DNA of 64,000 nt from Prorocentrum cordatum (GCA_963575745.1 CAUYUJ010004558.1:885347-949346), one strand, 5' to 3'; shown: positions 10,101 through 21,185, counted from the stretch's first letter. The notes: generated by a model not told the origin, from the sequence alone. Numbers and translations are program-made.

Positions 10101-10633
10101 GGGGGGCAATTTTCCACAGTAAAGTGGCGGTGGATCACGCTCTCTCCTACCTGGACATCTGCTATTTTCCCTGACTGGACCAGGGAGGTGGCGGGCAACA
10201 TGGATAGCAGAACTTGAGCCATCACGTTTATAGTCGCAAGTACACATGAGACGCTGGCAGAATGGCACAATCTTATATTCAGGCTACGGGGGTTCTCCGA
10301 ATCCCCCTTCACAGCGTGAAGCCATTGTTGCTTGCGAAACAGGCATGCAGCACAAAGCCTAGGAGAAAACACATCAATAGAAGCGCAAACCCGCTGGCAG
10401 TAACCGCCAGGCGTGCACGCACAAGAGGCTCAACCCCCCGCGGCGGGGACGACCCCGAAGAAAGGGGAGCGCGGGGGAGAGAGCAAGCAGGGGCAGAGGC
10501 CGGAGGGGAGCCCGAAGAGACGATGGCGGGGGACCCCACGACGCGGCCGAGCCCACGAACGACGACGGCGACGACCGAGCGAACCCAGCGACCCAGGAGG
10601 AGGAGGGAGAGGAGGAGGAGGAGGAGGAGGAGG

Positions 10634-10664
<31 letters not shown>

Positions 10665-11030
10665 CGAGGAGCAGGAGGAGGAGGGACCGACAACGCCTCG
10701 GAGGGGTGCGCCGCGGGAGAGCGGCTGGAACACCACGCCACCTCCGACAGAAACAGAATGCCGCAGGCCGAAGGCCAGGAGAGGCGAACAAAGGCGAGTG
10801 AAAAACATGTGAAACACGGCAAGACCACGATGCGACGACCAGCGCGTGCCCAGAGCGACTAAACGGTGAGCAACGGAGCAAACAAGGCGGCATCGGTGTG
10901 CGTGTGTGGCATGAGCGATTGATCGGTGTGTGAAAGGGCCAAAAACTCTTGACGGCCTGATTGCGCGGCATTTCCCCGCTGGCGACTAGGGCGTCATATC
11001 TCGCACTCTGCAAAGAAACCGTGCAGGAAG
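10101..11030. other. No gene recognised; (GGA)n at 10592-10690
   Basis: A (GGA/GGAGCA)n tract occupies 10592-10690. It gives the Arg/Glu/Gly-rich plus frames and Leu/Ser/Pro-rich minus frames seen across it. The flanks have open frames without motifs. Confidence 0.4.
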
Positions 11031-11031
11031 C

Positions 11032-12115
11032 TCACGTCATGCCACCATGGGTCCAGCGCGTTGCCGCCGAACTGCGCGCAGTGAGCTCTCCAAGCGATTT
11101 TGCTTTGGCCCCCACGCCGCTTGAACTGGTTACGAGCTGTCCCTTGGAGGCACCCTCCAGGCCAGCCAGGTGTCCAACTGGGTCAGACCCCTCGGCTGCT
11201 TTGGGCTGGTCAGTCGGGCCCACCGAGGCCAGCGGGGCGCGCGCGCCAGCCGGTTGCCGCCCGAGCATTGGCAGGGAGGACAGGAAGTCGATCACGACTT
11301 GTCGTGGGACCATCTCTGGCCGAGCTCGCCCCTTCGATTTTTCCTATAGTCCCAGGTGAAGTGACTCCAGTGTTCGCGAGTCCACGGGGAGTCAGCCCAC
11401 GCCTCCTTGACCATCAGCCAGGGGCCACCCTGCGTCAGCCGTGCGAGTCGAGGTCTGTCCCAAGGCGATGCCTTCGCAGCGGGCGCGTGGGCCATAATCG
11501 GTGGAGGACTGGTGGAAAGCACGCGTCCGTCGCGCGTTGCTGCCAGTGTCACTCGCGGCGCTGGCTGCCAGTCTGCCGCCCGCGGCGGAGTCGACAAGTC
11601 ATCCGGCGCGAGAGAGCTCCGGATCGCCGACTGCGCGCTGGCGTCGCCCGCAGCTGCGTTGACCCAGCGCGAGGGGTGGCCGTTTTCGCCCTGGCCCGCT
11701 GGAAGCAGGTCGTCTGTTTCCTCGGCCTGGGATGGCGGTTTCACGGTGCGACGCGGACCAGGAAGGTGCCGGGTTGCCAGGGCATCCGCGCCTGTCGGGG
11801 AAACTACGGCGTCGCCCTCGTGGCCCGCCCACTGGGGACGTTGGACCAGTTCGCTCTCGGAGCTCTCTCCGCCCTCATGCGTCCGCCCGCTGCAGCACTG
11901 CTCGACTGGGCCCTGACTGTCGCGGTCGGGCGACGCAGAAGCAGCGGCGCAAAGCGGCCGTTAGCAACAAGGCGGCGCAGGGCGAGCCTGCCCTGTCACT
12001 GTGGCTCAGGCCTGCTGTCGTCAGGCAGCGATTGGTCGGAGTAACGCGGGTCGAGGTATCCTTCCTGCCTCTCAGATCTCTGAGCGTCATCCGTCTCGTC
12101 CTTATCCGCTTGTGA
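11032..12115 (-). other. Possible unknown coding fragments
   Basis: This 1.1 kb lacks simple repeats. On the minus strand, frames 11292-11744 (about 150 codons, with SPWTREHWSHFTWDYRK near its end) and 11032-11313 (93 codons) have a mixed, protein-like residue composition. They are in different reading frames, so they would need splicing or a frameshift to join. A 314-codon plus frame (11100-12044) overlaps them and looks Arg/Ala-biased. I do not recognise a family. The minus-strand choice rests on composition alone. Confidence 0.25.
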
Positions 12116-12523
12116 TTGGGCGGGGTTGACCGGAAAGGAGGCAACGGCGGGTCTAGGTTCTGCCGCCCTGGCCCCCCAAGGGTTTCCCTACGCCCCGCTT
12201 CGGCCACAGAGCGGCGGGCACGGCTCGCGCAGGATCGAAAGGATTGGCGGTGTAGCGTCGACAAGATTTGGTGTAGCATCGACAGGATTGGCGCGCGCAT
12301 TTAGGACCGCCTTCCCAAACCCCCTTGTCACTGTTCACCCCCACGACCACGTCGACGGCCCCGTTCATCTTCACGCCCCCCTCCTCCTCCACGGCCACCT
12401 CCTTGTCGCCCTCGTCGACCCTTCCAATGCCCACCTCCACGACCTCCTCCACCTCGTCGTCGACGTCTCCCTGCACCTCCACACCCTCCTTGACCGAGCC
12501 GCCACTGACAGGGCCAGCTGTCG

Positions 12524-12982
12524 CTACCCCTTCTCGCACGCGCTGATCGGGATGCTGCGTGAGATGATGGCGCGCTCCATCTTCACACCCAGCATCTCGC
12601 TGCACAGCGCCAGGGCCGGCAGCCACTGCCTCTTCCTGTCTTTCTCGCACGCGCCGATCGGGGTGCCGAAGCAGACGCCGGCGGGATCCAGCTCCACTCC
12701 CACCGTCTCTCGGAGCGGCGCCGGGGCCAGCTGCCTTTGCCCCTGCCAGCGCTTCTTGCACGGACTAATCGGGGCGCTGTAGCAGATGATGGTGGGCTCC
12801 AGCTTCACAGCCAGCATCTCGCAGCGCACGTTCGCGTCGCACGTGCTGACCAGGGTGTCGTTGCTGATGCGGGCGGTCTCCAGCTCCAATCCCAACTTGT
12901 CGCTCATCAGCGCCAGTGCTGGCCGCCACTGTCCCTGCATGTCCTTCTCGCAAGCGCTGATCGGGGTGCTGGAGAAGACGGC
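12524..12982 (-). pseudogene. Pentatricopeptide repeat (PPR) gene fragment
   Basis: PPR proteins are helical-repeat RNA-binding proteins that act mostly on organelle transcripts (processing, editing, stability). Reading minus from 12982 to the stop at 12524, about 150 residues hold four to five PPR units. Motifs include TPISACEKD, QWRPALALMS, LEPTIICYSAPISPCKK, TPIGACEKDRKRQWLPALAL and PISACEKG. These follow the dinoflagellate pattern (ISACEKG, W..AL.LL..M, L.P..I.YN). The second unit is shortened: ISNDTLVSTCDA runs into CEMLAVKLEP without the W..AL helix. The frame stops right after SACEKG and the next minus-strand sequence is Val/Glu-rich in another frame. The fragment is far shorter than usual PPR proteins, so a decayed copy or one exon of a split gene is likely. 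Confidence 0.8.
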
Positions 12983-13770
12983 GTCTCCTGCGCCCGCTGG
13001 CGGCGACCCAGAGGCCGCCGCGACGCCGGCCAGCACGCCGACCACCGCCGCCACCGCCGGCGGGGAGCCAGCAGCGGCGCGGCAAGCTCGGCAGCGCACG
13101 CCCGAGCCGCGGCGGCGGGACACAGGCCGACGGCCGCCGCCGCCTCGCATGCCGCCGCGGCATCGGCGCACGCGGCAGCCGCGTCGGAGCACAGCGGCCC
13201 AGCGGCCGCAGCCGAGGCCGCCGCGCCGGCGTCGCGGGAGATCCCCCCGGCAGCAGCGGCCGCACGAGCCGCTCCAGACATCCCAGCAGCCACCGACCCA
13301 GTCGCTCCAGCGGCCTCAGCCGCAGCGGCAGCATCTGCGACCAAAGGGGACGCGGCGGCCAGGGCCGCCGAGAAGGCCGCAGCAGCCGAGGCAGGCGGAG
13401 CGGCCCCAGGGAAGGCCGCGGCGGCCACAGCCATGGCAGCGTCGGCAGCCGCCGAGGCGGCGCGGACGAACGCCGAGGCCGCGGCGCCGCCAGCCGCACC
13501 AGCAGCGCGGGCCGCGACACCCGCGGCGGCAGTCGCGTCGCCCGGCGCGATTGCGGCAACGAGGCCAGCAGCGGCGGCTTGTGCCGGCGTGTCCGCAGCC
13601 GCGCTGCACGGGGCGGCCGCCGCGAGAGCAGCCGACGGCAGCGCAAGCGCCAGCGGGGCGCCTCGGCGGCCGGCCGCGAGGCCAGGCGGCGCGGCGCCGG
13701 CAGCCGCGGCGGCGGCCTTGCCGGCAGCCGCACGCCGCTGGTAGCGGCGCATTGCAGAGCGGGACTCCAT
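12907..13770 (-). CDS. Alanine-rich ORF upstream of the PPR fragment
   Basis: From an ATG at 13770 (minus), 287 codons are open. They are overwhelmingly Ala with Gly, Pro, Ser and scattered Cys and Arg, and no sustained non-Ala domain. The ORF overlaps the start of the PPR fragment in a different frame (its end reads SALARRTCRDSGGQHWR over the PPR codons for SACEKDMQGQWR). It could be the low-complexity N-terminal exon of the same gene joined by splicing, or simply stop-free GC-rich DNA. The complementary strand is also open for hundreds of codons, which weakens the case for coding. Confidence 0.3.
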   Translation of the reverse strand: MESRSAMRRYQRRAAAGKAAAAAAGAAPPGLAAGRRGAPLALALPSAALAAAAPCSAAADTPAQAAAAGLVAAIAPGDATAAAGVAARAAGAAGGAAASAFVRAASAAADAAMAVAAAAFPGAAPPASAAAAFSAALAAASPLVADAAAAAEAAGATGSVAAGMSGAARAAAAAGGISRDAGAAASAAAAGPLCSDAAAACADAAAACEAAAAVGLCPAAAARACAAELAAPLLAPRRRWRRWSACWPASRRPLGRRQRAQETPSSPAPRSALARRTCRDSGGQHWR

Positions 13771-13916
13771 GGACACGGGGGGGGGGCCTTGACGGGAGGG
13801 AACTCCTTCACAGCGCCACCCAGGAAAGCCGGCGGCCAGGCGACCGCCGGCCCCGCGGCGCCAACCGTTGCGGCTCCCTTGAGCCAGAGTGGCCTGAGCC
13901 AAAGGGGCGCTACGGA

Positions 13917-13962
13917 CACACACACACACACACACACATACACATGTACACACAAGCACATA
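13917..13962 (+). repeat. (CA)n microsatellite
   Basis: CA repeats with ATAC and TACA interruptions, between the Ala-rich ORF and the GAC tract. Confidence 0.9.
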
Positions 13963-14017
13963 CACTTGCAACTGACGAGGGAGAGGACCAACGCAGGCGC
14001 CGACGCCGTCGGGCAGC

Positions 14018-14062
14018 GACGACGACGATGACGACGACGACGACGACGACGACGACGCCGAC
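14018..14062 (+). repeat. (GAC)n microsatellite
   Basis: GACGAC units with one ATG interruption, flanked by related GACGCC units. Confidence 0.9.
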
Positions 14063-14104
14063 GCCGACGCTGGCGTCCTCGTCGACGTCGGATCTTTGGC
14101 GTTG

Positions 14105-14592
14105 GAGCTCTCGCGTGCCAGATAGACGATGCAGCATACATTACACCATATTTTCATGTCCAGCCCCCCCGAGCCAGCCTGCACGGGCTCTCGCGAGCCA
14201 ACCGGGCGAAGCAGCAAACTGCACTCCATACTTTACTGTCCCGCCCGCACGGTCCGACCCGCCCGCGAGGGCCTTGCCCGCTCGAAAAGGCCCGGTCGTC
14301 GGGGCTCTCGCGCGCGCCAGACGGACGATGCAGCATATTGTACTCCATACTTTCAGTGCCCCGCCCGGGCTGACCCGCCCGCGATGGCCCAGCGGGGCTC
14401 TCGCTTGCCAGCTGGACGACGCAGCACGTGCCACCTCATATTTTCATGTCCAGCCCGCCCGAGCCGACCCGCCCGCGAGGGCCCTGCCCGCTCGACAATG
14501 GGGCTCTCTCGCGTGCCAGCATATTGCACCGCGCACTTTAATGTCCCGCCCGGGCGAACCCGACTTACCATTGAGGGCCCAGCCCGCCCGTG
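14105..14592 (+). repeat. 100-bp minisatellite (5 units)
   Basis: Each unit begins GGGCTCTCGCG(T)GCCAG, continues with GACGATGCAGCA and CTCCATACTTT(C/A)ATGTCC, and ends CCGACCCGCCCGCGAGGGCC. Unit starts are near 14105, 14188, 14300, 14395 and 14502. Length varies from about 83 to 112 bases. Confidence 0.85.
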
Positions 14593-14596
14593 ACGT

Positions 14597-15010
14597 TCAT
14601 GATGACGATAATAACGGCACTGGCGAGTATGGATGTTAGTGCGATGGTGATAATAACGTTGATGATGGTGGTGGTGGTGATGGCCATGATGATGGCGATG
14701 GTGGTGGTGACGGTGATGATGACGACGATGCTGATAATGTCGATAATGAGGAGGATGAAAATTATGCTTTTGATTGTGATGGTGGTGGTGATGACGGTGA
14801 TGATGATGATGGTGATAGCGTTTGATGATGGTGGCGATGATGACGATGATGATATGGTTGATGATGACGACGATTACGATGGTGATTGTGATGATTGTGG
14901 TCGTGATGGTGATGATGATGACGAGGAACACGATGATGATGATACGGGTGATTTTGATGACGATTATGATGACTGTGATGGTGCTGCTGCTGCTGCTGCT
15001 GTAGATAACG
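14597..15010 (+). repeat. Imperfect (GATGGT)n / (GAT)n field
   Basis: GATGATGGTG-type units with GCTGCTGCTG near the end. The Asp/Met/Val-rich open frames are repeat translations. Confidence 0.9.
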
Positions 15011-15049
15011 CTGGTGCTGTTGTTCCTGAAAAATGGCGATAACGATGAT

Positions 15050-15530
15050 GATGTCGACGGCGATCGTCCGCGCTCTACGTCGGTCGTCCCCCTGTTCGCC
15101 CCTTCCCGCGGTCGTCGTCGTCGCCCACTGGTCGTCGCCGACAGTCTTGTCGTCATCGTACTCCGTCCTCCGTCCTCCGTCGGCCGCGCCGTCGTAGACG
15201 TCGTTGTCGATCGTTCGTCGGTCGTCGCGCTGGGACGGTCGTCCGTCTGGGTCGTCGTCATCGTTGTCGTAGTCGTCGCTCCCGGCCGACGTTGTCGCCG
15301 TCCATTGGTCGTCCTTTTCAACCGTCGTCCGTCGGCCGCGTCGTCACTTATCCGCTGTCCGTTCTCCGTCGCCCGTGCCGTTCGTCGTTCGTCGTCTGTC
15401 ATTTGGTGCCATTCGTCTGTGGTCCGTCGTCGTCGTTGTCGTCGTTGTCGTTCTCGTCGTCGTCCTCGTCCTCGCCCTCGCCCTCGTCGTCGGCGTTGGC
15501 GGCGTCGGCGCCGGCGTCGGCGTCGCCATC
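15050..15530 (+). repeat. Imperfect (GTC)n field
   Basis: CGTCGTCGT-type units with CCGTC and CTCGTC variants. Open frames on both strands are Val/Arg/Ser- or Arg/Asp/Thr-rich repeat translations. Confidence 0.8.
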
Positions 15531-15599
15531 GCTGCCCCACGGCGCCAGGGGGCGTCGGCGCTCGCCGAGGTAGGTTGCAGGGGAGCGGGGCAGCGCGAA

Positions 15600-15845
15600 C
15601 CCCCCGCACAATTCAAGGGGCGGGCTTTTTTTTGAAGGGGACCAACGGAGCCCAGCTCGAACACCCCCCCACTTCCGGACGAGGGCGGGGGGGGGGGCGC
15701 AAGGGGGCGCCCCTCTTTCGACCCCCCCCCTTCGGACAGGGGAAGGGGGGGGCGGCCCTCCCGTTTCGGGCCCCGCCCCTCGGGGGCTGGGGCGGTCGGG
15801 GAGGCCGGAGTCCAGGGGGGGCGGCCGTTCTCCAAGGGCGCTCAA
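15600..15845. repeat. G/C-tract field
   Basis: Alternating runs of 6-9 C or G (for example near 15665, 15690 and 15725) separated by GAACACC, TTCGACC or TTCGGA. It is similar in style to 6885-7240 and 26540-26890. Confidence 0.75.
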
Positions 15846-15924
15846 TATTCTGATAAAAACAGCTCCGACGCGTCATGTGATCTTGCCCGCGCATGCGTCC
15901 ACGAGACGCGCGTTCTCTCAGTTG

Positions 15925-16445
15925 TGAGCACCGCGCTGTGGGCACCGCTGCGGTGGAGCTCCCTATGGGGCCAGGAAGCGCGTGAGGGGCGTGCCGAAAT
16001 TGGCGCGGCGGCGCCAAGCGGACCGTGCTACTGCGGCCTTCGGAGGAGCTCCCTACTGGGCCGCGAAACGCCCGAGGGGTCTGCCGAAATGGTCGCGGGG
16101 GAACGCATGCGAACCCAGCCACCAGGGTCGCCGTCGGAGCTCCCTACGGGGCTATGAAACGCGTGAGGGGCGTGCCGAATTTGGGCGCGCAGACGCACGC
16201 GAACGTCGCATATGGGGCCTTCGGTTGAACTCCTTATGGGGCAACGAAGCGCATGAGGGGAGTGCCGAAATTTGCGGGGCGGACGCACGCGAATCCTGCC
16301 GTTGGGGCCTGCGGAGGATCTGCATACGAGGCCAAGAGACGCGTGGGGTCGTGCTAAGATGGCGCGGGGGGACGCAACCGAACCTTGCCATTGGGGCTAA
16401 CAGCAGAGCTCCCTCTGGGGCCACGATACGAGCGAGGGGGCTGCG
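15925..16445 (+). repeat. Repeat F array 1 (6 diverged units)
   Basis: The 95-100-base unit carries GGAGCTCCCTATGGGGCCA, CGAAACGCGTGAGGGG, GTGCCGAAAT, GGGACGCATGCGAACC and TGCCA(C/T)TGGGGCCTTCGG. Units start near 15950, 16045, 16130, 16225, 16315 and 16405. They are clearly diverged from each other, so the array is old. Confidence 0.85.
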
Positions 16446-16469
16446 GCGACACGCACATGGGAAGCTTGG

Positions 16470-16682
16470 GCTGGGGGGCGCGATCGGGCGGGGCAGCGCC
16501 GCATCCGCAAGCGCGCGCGCTTCGCATCGCACCAGGCGGCCCGGCGCACGATAAGCGGACGCGGGCGCGAAGGCTCGCCGCCGAGCGCCGGGCGCGAGTC
16601 GCGGCACCCAGGCGCGGCGCTACGCCGGGAGCAGGCGCGCCGCGGCCCGGCCCTCACCCTCGCACCGCTTCGCCGCTCGGCT
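16470..16682 (+). repeat. GC-rich 0.2-kb duplicated segment, copy 1
   Basis: It contains GGGGCGCGATCGGGCGGG, GCGCGCGCTTCGCATCGCAC, CGATAAGCGGACGCGGGCGC, GCCGAGCGCCGGGCGCGAGT and a CGCTTCGCCGCTC end. The same order of motifs recurs at 18090-18315 in the same orientation. Confidence 0.8.
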
Positions 16683-18089
16683 GACTTCTTATTTTATCGG
16701 CAAAGGCGGCGCGACAACGGCGTCGCGACTCGCTGGCTGGTCGGGCGCCGTTTCGCCCCGCCGCGACCGTGCCGGGCGGGCGCAGGCTGAGCGCGTCGTC
16801 GAGTGCGCCGCGAGGTCGGCGCGCGCCCGGATGGACCAGACGGCCATTTCGGCCAAGTAAGCCGGGCACAGAAATCCCCCCGTCATTCTCGGGCCAGGCA
16901 TCAAGGCGCGCACCCGCGCGCGCAAAGGCGCTGCCAACAGCGACGGCGCGGGGGGGCGCTCGCGCGCGCGGCCTGCGCCGCGGCGTGTTGCAGGTTGAGT
17001 GCTACGGTTTCTCCGCCCGGCCGTCGGGCGACAGAAGAGAAAATGGCGCGCCCGAATCCTGGCGGCGTTGCGCTCCGGCCAATTGACAGCGGACGCTGCA
17101 CAGAAGCTCACAGGTGCGTCGAGCTTGGCCACCAGCCACATGCTCCGGCGCATAGGCCGCGCAACGCTTCGCCCGCTGCTGGATCACTCTCGTTGAAGGA
17201 ATCCAGTTATCCGGGAGGACGCGCGCTGCAGCCACGCGCGGCGGCTGAGCATCCTCGAGCGCGGCGTCGCCGAACACGCGGCCCGGGCAGCGCGCGACCC
17301 CGCGCCCCCGACCCTGCGCGCGGCAGCCGTGCTCGCAAAGCCGCCGCACCGCAAGCGGACGGGCCTCGGCTGCACACGGGCCTCGCTCCAGAGCCCGACG
17401 TCACGCGCCAGTTCGAGGCGCGGGGCGACGAACAAATCGCTGGGCTGGAAATGCTGGCCGCTGCATTGGGGGCGAGCATCTGGGGCCGGCTCATTCAGGG
17501 TCGCTCGCTCAGGATATTTTCCGGTAGTAGATTGAGGCTCCCCAAAAGGCGCAGCCCGCGCGCTGGACCACCCTGCGCTCGTTCACACCTCCTGGCCTGC
17601 CATGGCCGCACTCCGCATCAGCGCGCACATCGATCGCGCCCCCACCGCCTCGCGCCGCCGCGGCTCGGGCGTCGCCGCCCCGTTGATCTCGCGCGCCCGC
17701 GCGCAGATGATAGCATCGCGGACGCCCCCATTCGGGAAGCACACGATTCACTTGCAATGCAGCTTGCGCTAGACGCGTCGCGCGGCACGCGGCGCCCAGC
17801 CCCCGCGTCGCAGGGGTGGCGCGACGTCGCCCGGCCCTGGCCGACGCCTTTGCGAAGCCGAGACTGCCTGGGCAGCGAGCGGCCAGCGAGCGCGAACGCG
17901 CTGGGCCCCGCGCAATGAGCTGCACGAGCGCAGCCCTCGAAGGAGCGTTCAGCCACGCGGTGGGACGCGGCCTCCTGCGCATCGCGCCCTGCCTGCGCGG
18001 GGCACGCGAGCGCCATCGACGAATTCCCCGCGCGTGACGACGCTGTCTCGCCAGGGCCCCTTCCGAGCGCGGCGACCCGCAAAGGCGCA
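16683..18089. other. Very GC-rich core between the duplicated segments, no gene recognised
   Basis: Dense in GCGCGC. Arg/Ala/Pro-rich frames are open on both strands (371 codons plus, 254 minus), as expected from composition. I see no protein motif. Confidence 0.45.
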
Positions 18090-18315
18090 GCGCGGCGGGG
18101 GGGGCGCGATCGGACGGGTCGGCGCCGCGCCCGCATGCGCGCGCATCGCGTCGCGCGCTTCGCATCGCCTTGGGCGGCCCGGCGCGCGATCAGCGGACGC
18201 GGGCGCGAAACCTCACCGCCGAGCGCCGGGCGCGAATCGCAGCACCCAAGCGCGGCGCAGCGCCGAAAGCCGCGCGCGCCGAGCGCCCGCCCGCGCGCCG
18301 CTTCGCCGCTCTGTA
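18090..18315 (+). repeat. GC-rich 0.2-kb duplicated segment, copy 2
   Basis: Matches 16470-16682: GGGGCGCGATCGGACGGG, GCGCTTCGCATCGCC, CGATCAGCGGACGCGGGC, CCGAGCGCCGGGCGCGAATC and CGCTTCGCCGCTCTG. Both copies abut a repeat F array on one side. Confidence 0.8.
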
Positions 18316-18474
18316 GGTATTCAGCTTGATCGGCGATATCCAGGCGCCCCTGTCGCGGCACCTCGGTTGGCGAGACGTGCATCGCTTAGGCAGGCCGACC
18401 GCGGAGTCGCGGCTGGCGCGCCGCGCCCAATGCGGCTACGATCGCTCGCTGGGCCAGACGCCCTTTGGGGCCGA

Positions 18475-19350
18475 CCTCCCCTGACTGTGCCAGATCAACG
18501 AGGGGGCGCATGCGAGCCTGGCAACTGGGGCCTTCGGAGGAGCCCTTTTTATGGGACCACCAGACGCGCGAAGGCTGCGTCGAAATGGCGCCCAGGGACG
18601 CATGCGAATCCTGCCACTGGAGCTTTCTGAGGAGCTCCCTATGGGGCCACGAAGCTTGTGAAAGGTGTTCCGAAATGGTGCCAGGGGGCGCAAGCGAACC
18701 CTGCCACTGGGGCCTTGGGTTCCCTGTGGGGCCACGAACCGCGCAAGCGGTGCGCCGAAGTAGCGGGGGGGCACATGTGAACCGCGCTACTGGGACCTTC
18801 GGAAAGAGCGCCGTATTAGGACATTATACGTGCGAGGGTGTTCCGAAGTGGCGCGGAGGGACGCATGCGAACCCTCCCATTGGGGCCTTTCGGGAGGCCC
18901 CCTTCACGGGGCCACGAAATGTGTGAGGGGTGTGCCGAAGTAGTGCGGGGGGACGCATGCGAACCCTGCCACTGGGCCCTTCGGAGGAGCTCCCTACGGG
19001 GCCACGAGACGTGTGAGGGTGTGCCGAACCCAGGTGCGCGAACCCTGCCATTGGGACTTTCGACGGATTTTCCTATGGGGCCACGAAACGTTTGAGGGGT
19101 GTGCCGAAATGGGCGCGGAGGGGGCGCATGCGAACGTGGCCACGAAACGTGTTAGGGCGTGCCCAAATAGTGCGGGCGGACGCATGCGAATCCTGCCACT
19201 GCAGCCTTCCGAGGAGCTCCCCAAGGGGCCACGAGTTGTGTGAAGGGCGTGCCGACCTGATGCGGGGGGACGCATGCGAACCTTGCCAGTGGGGCCTTCG
19301 GAGGAGCTCCCTAAGGGGCCACGAAACGTGTGAGGGGTGTGCCGACATGG
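18475..19350 (+). repeat. Repeat F array 2 (about 9 units)
   Basis: Units carry GGGGCCTTCGGAGGAGCTCC, CTATGGGGCCACGAAACGTG, TGAGGGGTGTGCCGAA and GGGGGACGCATGCGAACC. They are better conserved than array 1. The array ends with GCGGAGGGCAGAGGCAAG and a purine tract. Confidence 0.85.
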
Positions 19351-19719
19351 CCGTGCGGAGGGCAGAGGCAAGGACGAGAGGGAGAGGGCGGGAGGACGAG
19401 GGGGAGGAGGAGGAGTGACGCGGAACGGTGTAGTTTCAAAACTATGGCCCAGCATCATAGGATAGCTTGGAAACCAGAGAATCGCGCCGAAACTTTTCAG
19501 CTTCATTCGGGCTCCAGTGGGCAGCACGGGGCCGTCGGCAAGAAGGCTCGGGGAGAGGGGTTGGTCTCTTGTGGAAGTGTCTACTGGTTGAAATAGTTTT
19601 GACGACGGGCCCAGGCGTGTGCAGCTGGGTGCAGCGCTCGGAGCGGCCTTTTCCCCGCGCGCACCATGCCGCGAGGCAGTTCAGTCAGGGGCGTTGCGGA
19701 GCGAGCACGCAGAGGCGCG
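19351..19719. other. Purine tract and unique spacer, no gene recognised
   Basis: A GGGAGGA-type tract to about 19417, then mixed sequence. The motif CATCATAGGATAGCTTGG is not repeated elsewhere. No convincing ORF. Confidence 0.4.
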
Positions 19720-19975
19720 CTGAACTCGCTGTGGGGTACGAGCGGCGCGATGGGTGCGCCCAGCTGGGCGGAGGCCCCACGCGAACACGCCCATTGAGGC
19801 CGTAGGCAGTGCTCCCTGTGGGGCGCGATCCGCGTGGGTGGTGCGCCGAAACGGGCGCGCCGCCGCCATGCAAGTGCACCCATTGAGGCCGTCGGTTCCG
19901 CAGGTGTAGCTCCCTGCGGTGCACGATCGGCCCAAGGGGTGTGCCGAAATGGACATGCGGAGAGCAGAGGCAGGT
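19720..19975 (+). repeat. Diverged repeat F units (about 2.5)
   Basis: CATTGAGGCCGTAGGCAG, GCTCCCTGTGGGGCGCGATC and GGTGTGCCGAAATGGACATG are diverged F modules. They end in GCGGAGAGCAGAGGCAGG plus a purine tract, the same exit seen at 19355-19417. Confidence 0.65.
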
Positions 19976-20498
19976 AGAGGAGAAGGATGAGGAGGAGGGA
20001 AGAAGAGTGAGTGGGGAGGAAGTGGGGCGCGGCGCTGCGGAGAGGAAACGGGGACCCAACCCAACAGGAGGGCTGGGGAAGATCGAGTCGTTGACGTGTC
20101 CTAGCTGACGTTGACGTGTCCTAGCTGTCCTGCCGTGCCTTCTCGCCCCGCCCACCTTCCCGCGTCTGCGCTTCCTCCCGTCGGCCTCCCCGTCCGTAGC
20201 CGTTCCTGGCTCGCGGGCGCGCCAACAGGCACGGGCGCTCTACTGCCTGCCACGCGGTCCCACCTCGCGGGGCCATCCCTATCCAGGCGACCACGGCAGC
20301 CTGACCCTACATAAGCATGTTGCCGCAAACGCCGAGCGGAGGAAGGAGGCAGGGTCGCCCGCAGCGCGCGCGAAGGATGGCCACGCCCCCGCGCGTGGCG
20401 ACCAGGACAAGGGTGCTGTTCGTTTCCAGGCAGCTTCGCTAGAGCGCGATCGTAACCCCGCGCCGGGCGGCGCTAAGCGCGAAGTCTGGCGAGCCAGA
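19976..20498. other. Unique spacer with a 21-bp tandem duplication
   Basis: GTTGACGTGTCCTAGCTG occurs twice in tandem (20090-20130). No gene recognised. Confidence 0.5.
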
Positions 20499-20600
20499 AG
20501 GAGGAGGAGGAGGAGGAGGAGGAGGAGGAGGAGGAGAAAGGGGGAGGACGCGGAGGAGGAGGAGGAGGAGGAGGAGAAGGAGGAGGAGGAGGGGGAGGCG
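20499..20600 (+). repeat. (GGA)n microsatellite
   Basis: GGAGGA tracts with AGAA, GGGGG and GACGC interruptions. Confidence 0.9.
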
Positions 20601-21076
20601 AAGAATACATCGCCGTTGCGCAAGCTCCTTGAGTTTCTGACACTTCGCACGATGGCATACAATACCTGTACACACTAGCTCCGATGAGGGGGACGAGAGT
20701 CTGGAGGTGCTGGGCCCTCCCCAACCCCTCCCCCAAGCCCAACGAGACCCCGTCTCGCGTGGTCCGTGCGGGATGCCGCTCTCCTGATGCATGCTGGTCA
20801 TATAGCTCGAATTCATTTGGCATCGCCTGGACGTGTGCATTGTTTCTCGGCAAAAACCGTCGAGGAGCATGTTGCGTCATCTTGCAAAAAAAAAAAACGC
20901 ACGAAACCCAGATATCCACGAGGAATGGACGTCCGAGCGATGGCGAGTTCAGGAAATCATACATTCCATCGTTGGAAAAATAGTGCCGTGAATCCTTGGC
21001 GGGACCAAGTAGACGCTGCGATCATCCGATCATGGTCCGCACAACGGGAAAAAGGAGGGAGGGGAAGGAGAGAGGT
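20601..21076. other. Spacer, no gene recognised
   Basis: Low-repeat sequence with moderate GC and an A run at 20886-20897. Short frames only. Confidence 0.4.
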
Positions 21077-21185
21077 ATGAGGAGGAGGAGGAGGCGGAGG
21101 AGGAGGAGGAGGAGGAGGAGGAGGAGGAGGAGGGAGGGGAGGGGCAGGAGAGGCGGAAGACAGAAGGAGGAGGAAGAGGAGGAGC
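21077..21185 (+). repeat. (GGA)n microsatellite
   Basis: GGAGGA units giving long Arg- or Leu-rich shadow frames. Confidence 0.9.

Noticed and set aside
12765-14639. 458-codon (minus) and 617-codon (plus) ORFs across 12.8-14.6 kb
   Set aside because: They overlap each other and the PPR frame on opposite strands, are Arg/Pro-rich, and run through CA and GAC microsatellites.
20279-20662. Leu/Ser-rich minus ORFs as membrane proteins
   Set aside because: They come from the complement of (GGA)n tracts. The same effect occurs at 10.6, 21.1, 25.9, 33.1 and 51.0 kb.
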